A stretch of DNA of 64,000 nt from Melitaea cinxia (Eukaryota; Arthropoda; Insecta; Lepidoptera; Nymphalidae): contig NC_059395.1 of the NCBI RefSeq assembly GCF_905220565.1, forward strand, positions 15,541,289-15,605,288, in the 5' to 3' direction. Both the position numbers and the translations under genes were made by a program. The notes beneath the pieces are model-generated. The model saw only the letters and a program-made list of their open reading frames with translations. It was not told the origin of the DNA and did not search any database. Positions within the stretch are counted from its first letter, which is position 1. Every line of letters begins with the position of its first letter. Shown here piece after piece: positions 21,565 through 36,500 of the stretch.

Positions 21565-24500
21565 GTAAATATTTTACTATAGGTTAAATTTATTTTTCAA
21601 AACTTTGCGAATTTCTCATCATATAATTTTCAACATCTGATTTTAATTATTTAATAAATTTTAAGTTAACAACAACAATTTAATTTCTTATAAAAAATTT
21701 AAATTAAAACACAAAACGTATTTTAAATTATTCGCCTCTTTCAAGTTTGATTTCATAACAAGTTCGTAGAGTGTGTCGTAGCGCACCGTAGCGTACTACG
21801 TTCACAGCTTTAAAGGCGTTTCATTAAAAACACATTTTTTTTTTATTTTAAATAACGACGACTTTGATCTGATATCATTGTAAAAAAGAACATGAATAAG
21901 ATTTTTATTTTTTTACTTAACACACTTGATTTCCATTTATAAAAATAATAAATAGTTTTTTTTTTTTAAATATAAATAACAAAAGGATGTTTTAGTGAAA
22001 TAACACGTCGTTGTCGTAGGACTATACACGTAACAATAATATTTTTATTAATTAATAGTAATACATTCTTAAACTGCTAATATCGATAATACTTATAGTT
22101 AAATAATATTTACATTTATAAAAAAAATGTGAATTATAAAAAAAATTACAAATGCTATATACTTATTTATTTAAATTAAATATAAAATTTTGTTATTACT
22201 ACGAAGAGAAAAAGGGTAAATGAAATTTAGACATAGTATATTTTTAATAGAGCAGAAAATAAAATTATAAGCTATAAATTATTTTATTGTGTAGTACATC
22301 ATTTACATTTAATAGATGTGTAGCTATTTATATTTATTATATACTAGTGGTCGCCCAGTGGTCGAAATTCGACCATAATTAATTTAAATTATAAGTTTGA
22401 AAATTATTCAGGTTCTGATGTCAAAGACTTCTATAATAATAAATTATGCGTGTGTGTGTCCAATACATGGTAGTGTGTGACCGTTTTTTATTTTTTCAAT
22501 ATATTTTTATTTATTTATTTATTAATACCTTATTGCTCAATATATGAAGGAATCGTACAAATGCGGGCTTAACGCTACAAGCATTTTCTACCGTCGTGCA
22601 TAATTAAAAAAATAACAATTAGCATTCTGCACTCCTTCTCTATATAAACTACAAGTGTGCGAAATTTTATACTCCTCCATCTGCGTAATTTTTGCAAAAA
22701 AGGGTACAAAGTTTTTGCTTCAAGTATTATTGTATAGATAATTTATTTCATAAAATTGTATAAAATATTAAGTTACGGGTTGATCTAGAACTTTTACCTC
22801 CAAGTATATTTCAGTACCTGTTTTCAGTATTAGCTTTAAAAATTATTTGTCTATTCGGGCAAAGTATGATTGCTTAGACGTTAGAAAATTATACTTCATT
22901 TTGCGAATAACGCGGCCATCTATTATGAGTTTTTAGTAAACATATAATAATAATGTTCTAACTATATAAATAAAGTCATGTTATCTTATATTTTTTGCGC
23001 TTTATATTGCATTAAGAATTCACGAGTAGCTTTTACGATTTTTTATAATAGTTAAAGGAACACGTATTTGAGTTATTCGTGTATTATTTTTTTAAAATGA
23101 GTGTGTGTTTGGTAATTAATTACATTTTAAATGCTAATAGTATTAACTGAAAGAACGCGTTAGACGTTATATCAATCCATCACTAAAAGTTTAAACATGA
23201 AAACTGAGAAACACTATATGCATATGCATACATATAAATCACCGCCTTTGTACATCTTTCTTTATAAATGCATCACTTTTTTTGCAATGTTCCTTTATGA
23301 TGCACAGTAAAGAATATTTATTATTATTATTATCATTTAATGTAAGCTTAAGATCAATACGAATGAATATGTTATTACATTATTAATTTACAAACAAAAA
23401 TTATGTTGTACTTCTAATTTAGTTCGAACATATTACTAGTTAAAATCATTTTTGCATTCACACCTACGATAAACTTTTAAAGCCTATTGACGTTGGTTAG
23501 ATTTTACTAAGTCAAGGGCAGGTAGCAGTCAGATGTAGAGATAATAACCGGACTGCTATTAATCTATTTAACTTACTGAAATCCTATTCATGTCGATATG
23601 CTTATTATGTCTAATCTTTAAACAAGTTAAATGAAACTCAATGTATATACAAGTTTACAATCAATAAATGAAAATCGTAATTTAGCTGTCACCATATATA
23701 TTTATATCACCATACATGGATATATCTAAGCAGTGCTAAAACAGAATATTGATGACTGAGGATGACGAATGAAAAATTCACTTGCACCGTCACCAGATTA
23801 TAATCACGATCTGTCTAAAATCTAACTATTGAAATTATTCAAATAAGTAATTAGCATACGTGTTACGCTAATACGCTTTGTGCTAATTCAAGTTGATACT
23901 GTTAAGTTTAGGTTTTCGACGGTAAAGGTAATCATTGAATGGCTGAAAAGATTTTCTTTGATTTCTTATGGGTATAACTAATATACTCCCTATATCTCCA
24001 TATCAGTTATACTCTCACGCAGCTTTCGTCTTGATCGAGTCACCTGAAAAAGCAAAATTAAATTAGCTCATTTAGCAAGAAATATGTCTGCATATATTCA
24101 TGTTAAACCTGTAATACATTTCTTTTAAACGTAGGGGATTGAAAAGAAAACAAATAAGATGTTATAAGGTAAATAATAACTATAACATACAAAACAAAAG
24201 AACGTCATACAAGCTAGCATTGACTAGTAATTTGAATTAAGCAACTCGTTCAATGTCTATTGTGCAAACAGATCTATTCTGAAATTATTTCAATATTAAA
24301 CCCGCATACATTGCAAAACAAAGCCAACACCGTTCCGTGTTAACCATGACATTCCCAAATCGTCTCGTGAATCACAATCGTGACTGCATAAGGGCCTGCA
24401 CAGACGTAATTCTAAACAATTTCTTTACATACAGGTAATCTTCTTATGTAAAAAATATTTGACAGTATGTCCTAAGTGATCTTGTTAGTACACTTGCTGT

Positions 24501-27500
24501 TGCGGCGAACACTTTTACTTTCATCAAATGATGCCCTTTGTTTATGGTCTATGACTCGATGGGGTCGATGGACTCGCGCCATTCTGTTGCCAAAATACAT
24601 TTTTTACGCTCACTTTCCAATGCGGTGAAAGTGAAAAGGTACCGAATCACGAATGTCACTGCTTCCTTTCAAAACATTGTAGTGGGAGGATGCCAGTTGT
24701 GTTCTGTTAATAGATACATAAATTTGTCTGTGATAAAATGTATTGTTCTGTTTTGTATTCGTTTTTTATACTATAGCTGTATTCTATGACGTAAATATTG
24801 TACATGTTGCGAATAATTGAAACCGGTGTCTCACGGTTAACAAGTGCGATTCAGGAATGGCGCTTAAAGAGTCGTCCTAAATTTTAATAAAATACATTGA
24901 AAACATCCTCAACGGGTCAAGCCGGAAGAATAAAAAATCATACATATGTCATATTATATGTGATTTATGCGTCGGTATATTATAATGAAATAGGAAGCCG
25001 ATAGATCGGAAGTGTGTATAGTTTAAAATGGAATGGTTGAGAGATCGTGCCAGTTGAATGTCAAGGCATTAAGCCGAAGGCTAAGTCGCAACCAACGCCG
25101 AAATCCTGCTTACAAGATCATTACACACGTTTATGAGTAAAGTTTTTTTTTTTCATTTTAGCGTGTAATATTATGTATTTAACCCCAACATAAATAAATA
25201 ATAATTGTGTTTGCAGGCAAACGAAGAAAAACCGACTTCAATTATATCGACAAGTAATACAACGTAGGTAGATGAAAAAATAGTCAAGTAAATACGCATT
25301 ATCAAAGATTACTCTAAAAGTTGTGATCAGGTCTCGATGAAATTTAAATGTGACCACATGATATACATCGGCTTTTGATTAAATTAAAAATCATTAAAAT
25401 CGGTATACTCAGTAAAAAGTTATGCAGATTTTCGAGAGTGTCCCTCGATTTCCCCGGGATCTCTTCATCAGAACCTGGTTTCCTTATCATGGTACCACAC
25501 CGGGGATATCTTCTTTGCAACAAAAAAAAGAATTATCAAAATCGGTTCATAAACGACGAAAATAAAATAAAAAATAAAATACGGTCGAATTGAGTAACCT
25601 CCTCCTTTTTTGAAGTAAGTGAAGAAAAAACATCTTTTATAAATATCAAAGCCATACCTGTTTGTAAAGACAGCAAGCCTACTCTTTATCTATAGAAATA
25701 AATAAAATTGGAGTTTCTGTTTGTAATATTAAAATAGCCGCTTTTTACTAAATGCGTATGGATGTATACACGGTACATATGCCAAAATAACATTTTTTAC
25801 AATATTTGTCCGTCTGTCTGTCTGTTTGTTCCGGTTAATCTCTGAAACTGCTGGACCGATTTAGATGGGACTTTCACTATATAGATATATATCGCAGATA
25901 GCTAATGTAATTAAGGAGTAACTTAGGCTACTTTTATTTTAGAAATTCATTTATTTTATATCTCAGCGAACTGAACAATATTTAATTTTAAATTCCACGC
26001 GGACGAAGTCGCGGGCACGTCAAAGTATTAACATAGATTTACAGGAATATTGGAGGAGAATAAGACTTCTGCAATGATAATCATTTTGAACCAGTGCTCA
26101 TAGTAAATTATGAGTAATCAGTTAACACTCAGGCTATTGCCGTGAACCTACTAGTATAGTTTGTAAATACTCTCCTCTACCGCTAATTAATAGACAAGGT
26201 GTTTTGGAGAGTTCTCTTTTCTAAGTTTTTATCGATTTATTTATGTATAACTAACTTTTTACAAACAGTTTGATTTCAAGTTACAATAAAATTCATTCAT
26301 CGTATCGAAATGTAAATAGAGAGAGATTAATTAATTATTTTATGTGATAACAGATAAAAGAAATATAATTTTGTGTGTACAAAAAAATCCGAATAAAAAG
26401 CTGTGACTGAAAAAAAGTGTAAGTTTTCTTTATATCGTCGTGAAGTAGGTAGTCATAAATATACCATCAAAATACCAAAATTTAAATTTAAATTAATAAC
26501 TTTAACGTTAAACTTAACTACGTTAACGTTAACGTTAACTTAACATTATAAACTTTAAAGTTCCAACGTTAAAAGCATTATGATAAATATATTTTAGAAG
26601 TCAAGTTACAGAACTATAACAATTTAACAACACGCTTTATGCGTTTTAGCTTTAGATCATTTTTCGCTGTCTTATTAATTATTTCGTTGAATAAGTTACA
26701 CTCGACAAAAAAAAAATAACAAATAATTACAAGCCTAATCTTTTTTCTGAGATATAGATTGATAAAAAACTGTTGATTCCTAATTATAACGTCATCTAAC
26801 ATAGAAAATATCGTGAATGTCATATAGTTATATGTCAATTAGTTTAACAGTTTCGGAGTTAAGCTGAAACAAACATACAGATAGACTGACAAACAATGTA
26901 TTTGAGTTCTTATTTTTGTAAATCCATAGGTTGGCGTTACAATGAAAACTTATTAGCAGAGCCATTAAGCGGGCCAATAGCCGTACCCATATACCCATTA
27001 AAAAACAATAAAGTATTTGAACAACGAAAACAATTGAAAAAAAATAAACGCATTTGGGTCATGAATCAAAATTTCTATAAATGTTTTTACTATAAAAATG
27101 TATTATTATGTATGTAGTTAATACCAAGTAAGACGGTGACCGAATCAACGTTATGGCCTCGCGTCGTCACTGACATTGTGATCGGAACCGCTCAGACTTC
27201 CTACTACTCACTTGACCATTCTAGATTACTTGAATTTATATTACAGACGGAAATAAAAGTGACCTAATAATTCTAATATTTTGTTTTCAACGTTTATTTG
27301 TGGAACAATGACTAATAAAGACGCCAGAAAGCTTATTTTTAAATTAAAGTTCTAGTTCTTTCTCTCTGTGTCTCTCTCTAATATAGTAGTTATTTGAAAA
27401 TCATATAAAATAAGATCCAATATAATATGGTAACGCATAAAATTTTATGTAGTGTTTATAATTAATTAATTAAATTAAATTCTTTAGAACGCACATTAAC

Positions 27501-30500
27501 TAGTAAAAGAGTCTAAATGAAGTGATACACTAGTGATTATACATATATGGTTATGTTAAAAATCCACAAACGGTCACAGGGGGGAAAGCGTTCATACATC
27601 GAAAGATAAGCGGACGGCCGTGGTTGAGGACGCCAGACTTCCGAGTCTCTAGTAAATACCTACCGTATAACGTGTGAGCTTTTGATCAAGGAATCAAGAA
27701 TCTACCCGTCTTATTTATACTTTTGGATACATGTAAGTTTACTAAGTTAATATAACAATCTATATCTAATATTACAACAAATTAATTTAAACATTTTATT
27801 TTTCAATATGACGTGTTTATTACCACAGGTAAAGTTGGTTTTGTAACTTTTGTTATAATTTCTTATCAAAATACGATGATAATTTTTTTTATTATCTTCA
27901 TTCTTAGCTGTTGTCTTTTTATTTGACGTGACGCAAAATATAAATTATTCGGATACTATACGTCAAAATAATTCTCAGTTGTCAGTTTGTCGCGTGGCAT
28001 CGCTAACTGAAGGCAGTGCCTTAAATTATATCAGGTATATAGAGGATCAGATATCAGGATATAGAGATTAGAATTTTAAGTTATATTTCTGTGTTATAAA
28101 AAATACAACACTTTAATTATTCATTAGATTTTTGTCATTAAAAAATAAATCAGATGGTTCGTGTATTGTAACATTCCATTCGATGATTTACCTCAAACCT
28201 TTATCTGACGTTATTTCAAGTTGGGCCTCGATAGTTCTTTGTACCAAATGCATTTGTCAGTGTCGAGGTTTCATTTAATTCTTTCGTTCCCTACTTGTGA
28301 ATGTCAATTTGTAAGGATGCTACTTAACAGCCTTGCAGACAGGTAGTTCTTAGTTAATATTTATCGATATATACTTTAAATATTTCATGTGCTTACTATC
28401 ATATTTTTAGGTTAGCTAAGTAAAAAATATAAAAAAGATGATCAACACACTTTTAATAATAAATATATATTGTTATTAAAATATCATATATACAATATAT
28501 ATAGTCATAAATATTAAAACAAAAATATATATATATATATATTGTCAAACGGAATATTTGAATTTTAGTATTATTTAACACATAAATATGTAATTTATTT
28601 ATATATATAAAAAAAACATAAAATATGCATACGCTGTTATCAATATTTCCTATAATAATGTCTACGGAAGTCTAATCTCGACCTTGTAGGCGTCCCGGCG
28701 TAAAAGAAGCCATGAATAATCTGCGAATTATTTTTATTTGCTTAAATTACACGCCACTATCAAGGTCATTGACACGTTTACATACGCAAAAAAATATATA
28801 AAGCTAGTTTATCTTTACCGTAGCCAAATAAAACCGCCGAACATTGCACTCGTATTTATGAGGCAAACAAAACAATATTACATACATATATTATTTGTCA
28901 CTCACAATTCTTTTGAACTATTTCTGTTATAAAGTTTTAATAAGACAGTTTTGCAAGCTAAATGTTGTTTTAATAAATAGTAGTTTTATATTGGTATATA
29001 TTGTTAAACCAGTAAGTTATTAGTGGTTTATTTTTTGGAACAAAGATATTGACCGTTTTCAATGACACATTCTTAATTAAAAATTAATAATAATCTTAAT
29101 GATTACTGGGTATCGTTATTATTAGAAATCATTATTTTTCATAACTTTCGGCGTGCATTTTTAATTATGAGATAAAAGAAATATTATACTACTACTGTTA
29201 AAAGTGTAAAGTTTTTGAAAATGAATGGATGCTTTTAGAATGTTGACAAGCGATAAAGTTTTACTGCAATATGGGTAATCCTGGGGCAGGTCACTACTCA
29301 CTATTGTTCCAAATTTCAAACAATACTCAATTAAACAATAAAATAGTAATTGTAAAAATTATTTAAATGTTTTATCAAATATCTTCTCAAGCATTGATTT
29401 GTATTTCACGTCGGTCATCTACGTATTTACTACGTACTAACTGACGGCTTATACATGTGACAAGAGTACGAGTACATTGACGATAATTACGCTTATCGAC
29501 GACACGAATATATGACGTAGTAACAATATGGAAATCTGCGTTAATTTTTAGCGATAAAGATTTATTATTCAGATATCCATTCTAATTATACCACTATAAC
29601 TAATGCGAAATTAAGTTTAACAGTAAACTGAACTACAATAGTATGTGAGAAGTATCGTAAAAGATAGGAAAAATCATCATCATCAAAAATCTTTGTTAAT
29701 TAACTCTCAAAAGAGTCAAAGCCGTGATTTGTATAGACATAGAACGTATAATTTAAATTAAAATAACAACTATAAAAATATATATTTTAAATTCAACGTA
29801 ATAATCTCGTGTCTAAATTGAGAGAATTTATTTAGAGCAGTTACGTGAATGTGTAGCGTTTAGCGCTTCATAAATAAATCGCAATAGAATTAATTCACTG
29901 CACGACATACATTTATAAACCTCTCAAGTTCACAGTACAAAGAGACAAGAAAACAAAACAGAAACCAAGGTCAAGGACCTGTATTTATTGTTCAGGTATT
30001 TGTGATGACGGAAACAAAAACATATCAAAATAAATGAAGTTAATGTGAGCCGTAGTCACAGAAATATTGATTTACATTAAACTTATATGGTATTTGGTAT
30101 ACTGAAGTACGTCAATTACACCCATAACGTCATATCAATGTATATAAAATAATCGAATATAAAATAACTTTAAACAAAAATATCAAATCAACACCGTTTC
30201 CGTTCATTATAAAACCTTGTTGGAACAAACGATTACTTGGCAAACGTCACAAAGAAAGCGATCTCTGCTGGTTACAATATAAGTACCTAATATTAAGAGA
30301 ATATTGTGTCTATATGAAAACATTGAACGTTAACGGTACTCTAGCTAGAAAAAGCCAAAATTTCCATTATGAGTTGATGTTTTTTTTTTAAATTCTACTA
30401 AAATTTACTTCTGTTTGTTTAATTAAAGTTTTTTTTATACTATTCCGTATTATATTATTACGAAATCCGTTTGTCAATAGAAATAAAATACGACGCAGTT

Positions 30501-33500
30501 ACTTTATCACTGCGCAATTTTTCCAAACACTAAATCGAGAGACTGACATTTAAATTGAAATATATTATAATGAGTTCATCATCCTGTTCCTATATTCTGA
30601 TTTTTTTAAACAAACGAGTACTGAGTATTTCTCTCGCACATTTCCGATATTGCCAGAGTGAGATGGGTCATTATTAGGGGTAAGGACAACGCCTTTGTTC
30701 TTGTTTGGAAATTGTAAAGGCCCGTTCAGATTGAATACTTCTAAAATTTACTGTTTAGTAGGTTTTTTATATATAAATAATTTCATAGATAAATAGTAAT
30801 AAAACAATATCGGATATAGTATAATTATATTATGCAAAATAACTTATAAATAAAATAATTATTACATCATTCTTGTAATCTTAAAACAATCGTCATCACT
30901 TCCTTCTGATGAACTTTCTGCAGACACGTGAACAATAAACTGTTTTAACATATTTTCTACATAACTGTCGACTTTCGCCTCGCCCGATCACACTTTTCGT
31001 AACGCTCTCGTCGCATTCACCAATTTACTCCGTAAGTCAAGCGTACATAAAGAAGTTTACCTTAAAAACAGACTATATTTTAATTAATTTTTCTTTTATT
31101 TTAGAAACAAACGGTATTACAGCAATATACAGAAAGACAAACACAATAGTATCACTCAAGCAGAAGCAGTTCCCGATATTAAAAAAGAGCGAATATTAAG
31201 TTAAGAAGAGATGCTTAACATGAACAGTTCCATATAAAATACTTAATAATAATACTTAAAATCATTATGCTATTAAAAAAATATAGCAATAAAAATAGGT
31301 AAAAAAACTTTTTAAGTTAAACGGTTTTATGTTAAACATACATTGCAATGTTTAAGATAAATGTACTAAAAACCAAAAAATAATGAAATAGATACAGTCG
31401 TGGGAATTATAAACATATGCATAGACTAGACTAAAATAAAACCGTGGGGCACGTCAATTGTCTACAATCGTTGATTAAAATGTTTGTTTTGTAATGTTAC
31501 ACTATAATTAGGCAGTTGTTCAACCGACAACGATGGACGTGTGATAAGTAGGGCTAGAATGTGGAAACAAGCTAGCAAGCTCGATTATAAGCGAGTTTTA
31601 GGGTTTCATAGTGGTGAGCGAGTAGTACTTTTATCATATGTTTTGTCGATTAAAGACAAACTACGAGCAGTGAAACGATTCCTCGCCAGCCAGCAGTGTG
31701 AATGTCCAACGATAAACTAGTTGAAACATCTCTTTTATTTACATGGAGTGTATAACTATTGGAATTTCCATGAGCAAGAAAATAGTAAGTAATTTCCTCA
31801 CCGTCTGCGGGCCAACTGACTATTTTAACGACGAATTAAACGATTCTTCTATCGCACATTAAGTCGATAATTTGTAGACAATTGACGTGCCCCACGGTTT
31901 TATTTTAGTCTAGTCTATGCATATGTTTATAATTCCCACGACTGTATCTATTTCATTATTTTTTGGTTTTTAGTACATTTATCTTAAACATTGCAATGTA
32001 TGTTTAACATAAAACCGTTTAACTTAAAAAGTTTTTTTACCTATTTTTATTTTCTAGTTTTTAGTTTTTATTTCGCATTCTGTTTAATTCATTTAGTGCT
32101 TCATTATTGCAAGGCCCATCTTAAATATTGAGGTTGTATAGTGCACTGTATTCTTCTTGTCAAGCCCTTTTATTTGATACCCATATTGGTGGGATTGATA
32201 AAAAATTGTTATCAGACATTTGGTAGCGGCGGCCAGCTTAGATTTCAATTTTGCATAGTAAATTGTATTCTACTTGTTGAGACCTTTCATTTGATACCCA
32301 TGTTGATGGGATTGATAAAACCTAAGTTATCCGCCATTTTGTAGAGGCCGCCATCTTGGATTTTAATTTTATATAGTACATTGATTATACTGGTTGAGCA
32401 CTTTCATTTGATACCCATATTGATGGGATCGATAAAACCTACGTTATCCGCCATTTTGTAGCGGCCGCCATCTTGTATTTCAATTTTTTATAGTATATTG
32501 TATTCTGCTTGTTGAGCCCTTTTATTTGATACCCATATTGATGGGATTGATAAAACCTACGTTATCCGCCATTTTGTAGCGGCCGTCATCTTGGATTTCA
32601 ATTTTTTAAAGTATATTGTATTCTGCTTGTTGAGCCCTTTCATTTGATACCCATATTGATGGGATTAATAAAACATAAATTATCCGCCATTTTGTAGCGG
32701 CGGCCATCTTGAATTTATAATGATAATGAATAAACATAATTGTATTGTCACCAAAATCCAAAGTGTATACAAAATTTCAGATTAATCGGTTGACAGGAAG
32801 AGGGTGAAATTTGAATTACTAAATTTGACCCAAGAATAATAAAAAATAAAACAAACGGGGTGAGCTAAATAAAACCGTTTAAAAATAGTATCTCTTTGAT
32901 GTAACTCTAACTGTGACTGACAAACAATGCCCAGCCTCAACAGCGTCTGGAGAGATAAAATCATTTACGCATTCCCCTAATAGTCTCTATTTACTTTTCA
33001 ACTAATTACGACCATTTGTAGATATAAATTTCCTATAATTTTAAGTATTTATAGAACAAATTAACTAATATAATAATACTTTAAATGAATAGTAAAATTC
33101 ATCTAATAATATAGATAACTATTTAACATAACACTATATTATCCTTCTTCTACATGGCAAAAAAGGCCTATGCCCAGTAGTGGGATGTTATAGGTTTCAT
33201 CGTGAATCATGATTATTATCATATTTTTCTTTCAAGTCATTTAATTATTAGTCGTAAAAATACTGCGTGACAGGTGATTGACTACAGTCGATCGTAAAGG
33301 AATGTTACATACTGACGTATTTAGACCGTGACCGTTCCCACTTTATAATTCGCAACGTTTATCAAATATACGTATATCATTTACGTATATTTTACGTCAC
33401 TTGCATTCTACTTGCTGAGTTGATGTCATACAATACAAGCGACGTATACCACAGAAAAATTCACGGTCCAGCAAATTTCAATTATTATCAATCGTAAAAA

Positions 33501-36500
33501 CATGTACTCGATTCTAATAAAAGGAATAAAATGCTTACATTCGACTGCGTTAGGTTAATATAGTACGCTGAGCAGATCAATCAAGTTCAAGTACACTAAG
33601 ACAAAGCAAAACTTACTTTCGCTCTTTTAGTGTGAATGCACTTCATTTTGCAGCTGACTAGTTTCTTTAATAAATGATTTCAATGCTGAAAATGAGCGAT
33701 AGTTATCCAACGATTTCGGGACCATATTATATGTCTAAACCCGACATGGCGTTTCCTGAATGCAGTGAGTTGCCAGGTTTAAAATCTTAACAAAAACTAA
33801 GTTTGTTGTATTTATTTCATAATTTTTATGAGACTATAAGATTACTTTCGCTTCGCACAACTGTATTTGTATTTACTGTAAAATTTCCGTTTAGTTTGAA
33901 ACGCTATATTTTTATGTGTTTGTACATATTTTTATTTCTTTGTCCTCAGGAATAATGACACTCAGCCGCGGCCCGTGTGACCTCGACAACATGAGTCTGT
34001 TCCAAGACCTCAAATTAAAGAGACGGAAAGTTGACTCCCGATGTAGTAGTGATGGTGAGTTATAACAATATTTTCTAATTTTCATCAATGATGAGAGAAA
34101 AAACTGTCTCATATCTTGAACTAACTTCGATACGCTTCAGCCTGTATATTCTACTGCTGGGCATAGGCCTCTTTCCCCATATAGGGGAAGGATCAGAGCT
34201 TAATCCATCAAGCTGCTCCGATCGCTATCAGGTGTACATGATAACAACTGGGACCCACAGTTTAGAGTGCTCTCCGAGGCACGGTGGAGAGACCCACAAG
34301 GACTGCACAAACACCCAGACCACAGCAAACATCTGTATGGCCAATACAAATTTTTGTCATATGCGGAAATCGAACCCGGAATCGCCAGCACAAACGCCAC
34401 AAATCAGTGCTGTAGCCGTTGCGCCTACGCGTCTATTCGATAAATATATATTTAGAGATTGCACTCGCTGAAATACAGGGTTGGGTCCTGGTTGTATTAT
34501 TTGTTTTTTTTTTTTCAAAATACATTATTCTTTTTATAACTATCATAATGCTATGGCCCCGTAAGTTACTCTAAAGGAAACTAAAAGTAAAACTATATAA
34601 CGATAGCATAAGGTCAAGAAAGATGATTTGTATTCTGTTCGAGTATATAACATTACAACTCAGTTCACGGACTTAATGTCACTTTCGAATACGATAGTGG
34701 ATTCGTCTTGTTACCGATAATTTTATTTTCAAACGGTATTCCTTGAAGTTCTTTAACTGTGACAATTAGGTTTTATATTAATATATTTGAAACAACATAC
34801 AGCTATAACTGAAATAAATTTAATGCTATAAAACAATTTAATAAAATGGAGACTATACATTACTTATGGAATGTACGAGATATATATAATTACTTTAACA
34901 TTCAAAATGATGATCATCTAAAATTAAAAACAAATGTACGTCGATTTGTTATACGAATATGCTGAGGTCGCGCGTCAGGCGTGTTTGACAATGATTACAA
35001 GCAAAAACAGACGTGACCCATTGAAAGGAGTAATAAAAAACTTGATTTCTATTGCTAAAATAAGTATTATTAATAATGTTTACTATTTGTTTTTGTTTTA
35101 ACTTTGCTCGCGTAGTAAGAGCAAAATATATTTTAACACGCCTAACTACCCAAGTTATTTATTAGATTAGAGTAGGAATTTTTGTTAAAAAAATGCTAAT
35201 TTGAATGAACAAGCTCTCGTAAGCTAATGAAATCTAGATTAAGGGTCAAATTTTCGAAAGAGCTTCCAACTTTACTAGCCTTAATAGGATAGACTAGTTT
35301 TTGTGCACTGAAATCTAAGAAAATATTAAATTGGCTCTGCAATTGTTTTTTTTTCTACCTTGGTCCTTATTTCACTATTTGTATAAAGTTATTAGTCTTT
35401 AATTTGATTAGCTGACACTATTAGAATATCTTTTATCAAAACATTTATCAATTATTCTGAGTAAGAACATTTATAAAGTTAAATTTTTTATCTATTTACA
35501 AAATAAACGTGGATACTACAAAACTATTACATCATATAGGTATGCCCATTTTAAGTTCAATACAATCAAACCGATGCTTAACAACAGTTTATACTATTAC
35601 CACTTTCGAACTCCATATTTTACTTTCTAACATCCGAATTTTTTATGTTACGAAACAAAACTGCAATAAACTGAGGCGATTATTAATAATAAAAATTATG
35701 TTTTGACCGACCGTCGATTAATAGACAAGCAATGTCCTTTTGTTACACAACAAACTGTGTTATAATCTGCATCACCAATCGAAAGTTAAGCAACACGCTA
35801 GCCCAAGTTGATCTTCAACTCGAAAGAAATGCTAAACTTTCACTTAAAACACGACTCCTAAAAATTCCGGTCGAACGAGTCCAATGTCACTGTGAGATTA
35901 TCTCATTAATATTTAAAAAAATACATTAATTTGTCTGAAAATAAAGTCACTTTCATAAATGAGGTTTTATTAAATAATTTACTGAGCGAAATTATGACAA
36001 TTTTGTAACTCTAAAGCATCTTTCCAGTTTGTGATAACAATCTTTATGTTGAAAGTGAACCCTACTACTTTTGTGAAACTTTTTATTGGTTGCAATTATA
36101 TAAAAGATAAGTTTTTTTTTTTAATAATTAATTAATTATTTTATACAGATATTTCCCACACCATCAAATGTGTTAAATATTTTTTTTTTATATTTGATCT
36201 TCTGTGGTAACCATTCGTAAATAACTTCGCAGATAACGGCTCGGGTACATGTTAATGTTACATAACTTTAATGTAATATTTTAAAGAGAAAGTGTTAATT
36301 TATTGTAATGATTTCTTAACATATTAAATAATAAATAAGTAAAAGATTTACACTGTCACATCACACACATCAATCACATCCCGTAACATTTGGTGCGATT
36401 GGAGATGTTGTGAATTAACTATTCGTTACTTAAATTTAATTTATTCAATTTAATTGATAGTACCTTATGACACAATTACAGCTACAATGTCATCAAAACG

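Larger units (their letters stand above)
26021..31289. other. HR4 intron 1, distal part
   Basis: Mostly AT-rich DNA without exons that I can support. It contains three tandem GTTAAC palindromes (26522-26539), an (AT)n microsatellite (28525-28542) and two receptor-type motifs described separately (28760 and 29968). Confidence 0.4.

Noticed and set aside
32141..32344. Conserved 67-residue protein (identical at 62831-63034)
   Set aside because: The identity comes from duplication of the whole mobile element; the reading is through satellite units.
34088..34471. 127-codon ORF after HR4 exon 2
   Set aside because: It lies mostly within a tRNA-derived SINE with flanking duplication and does not join HR4 exons.
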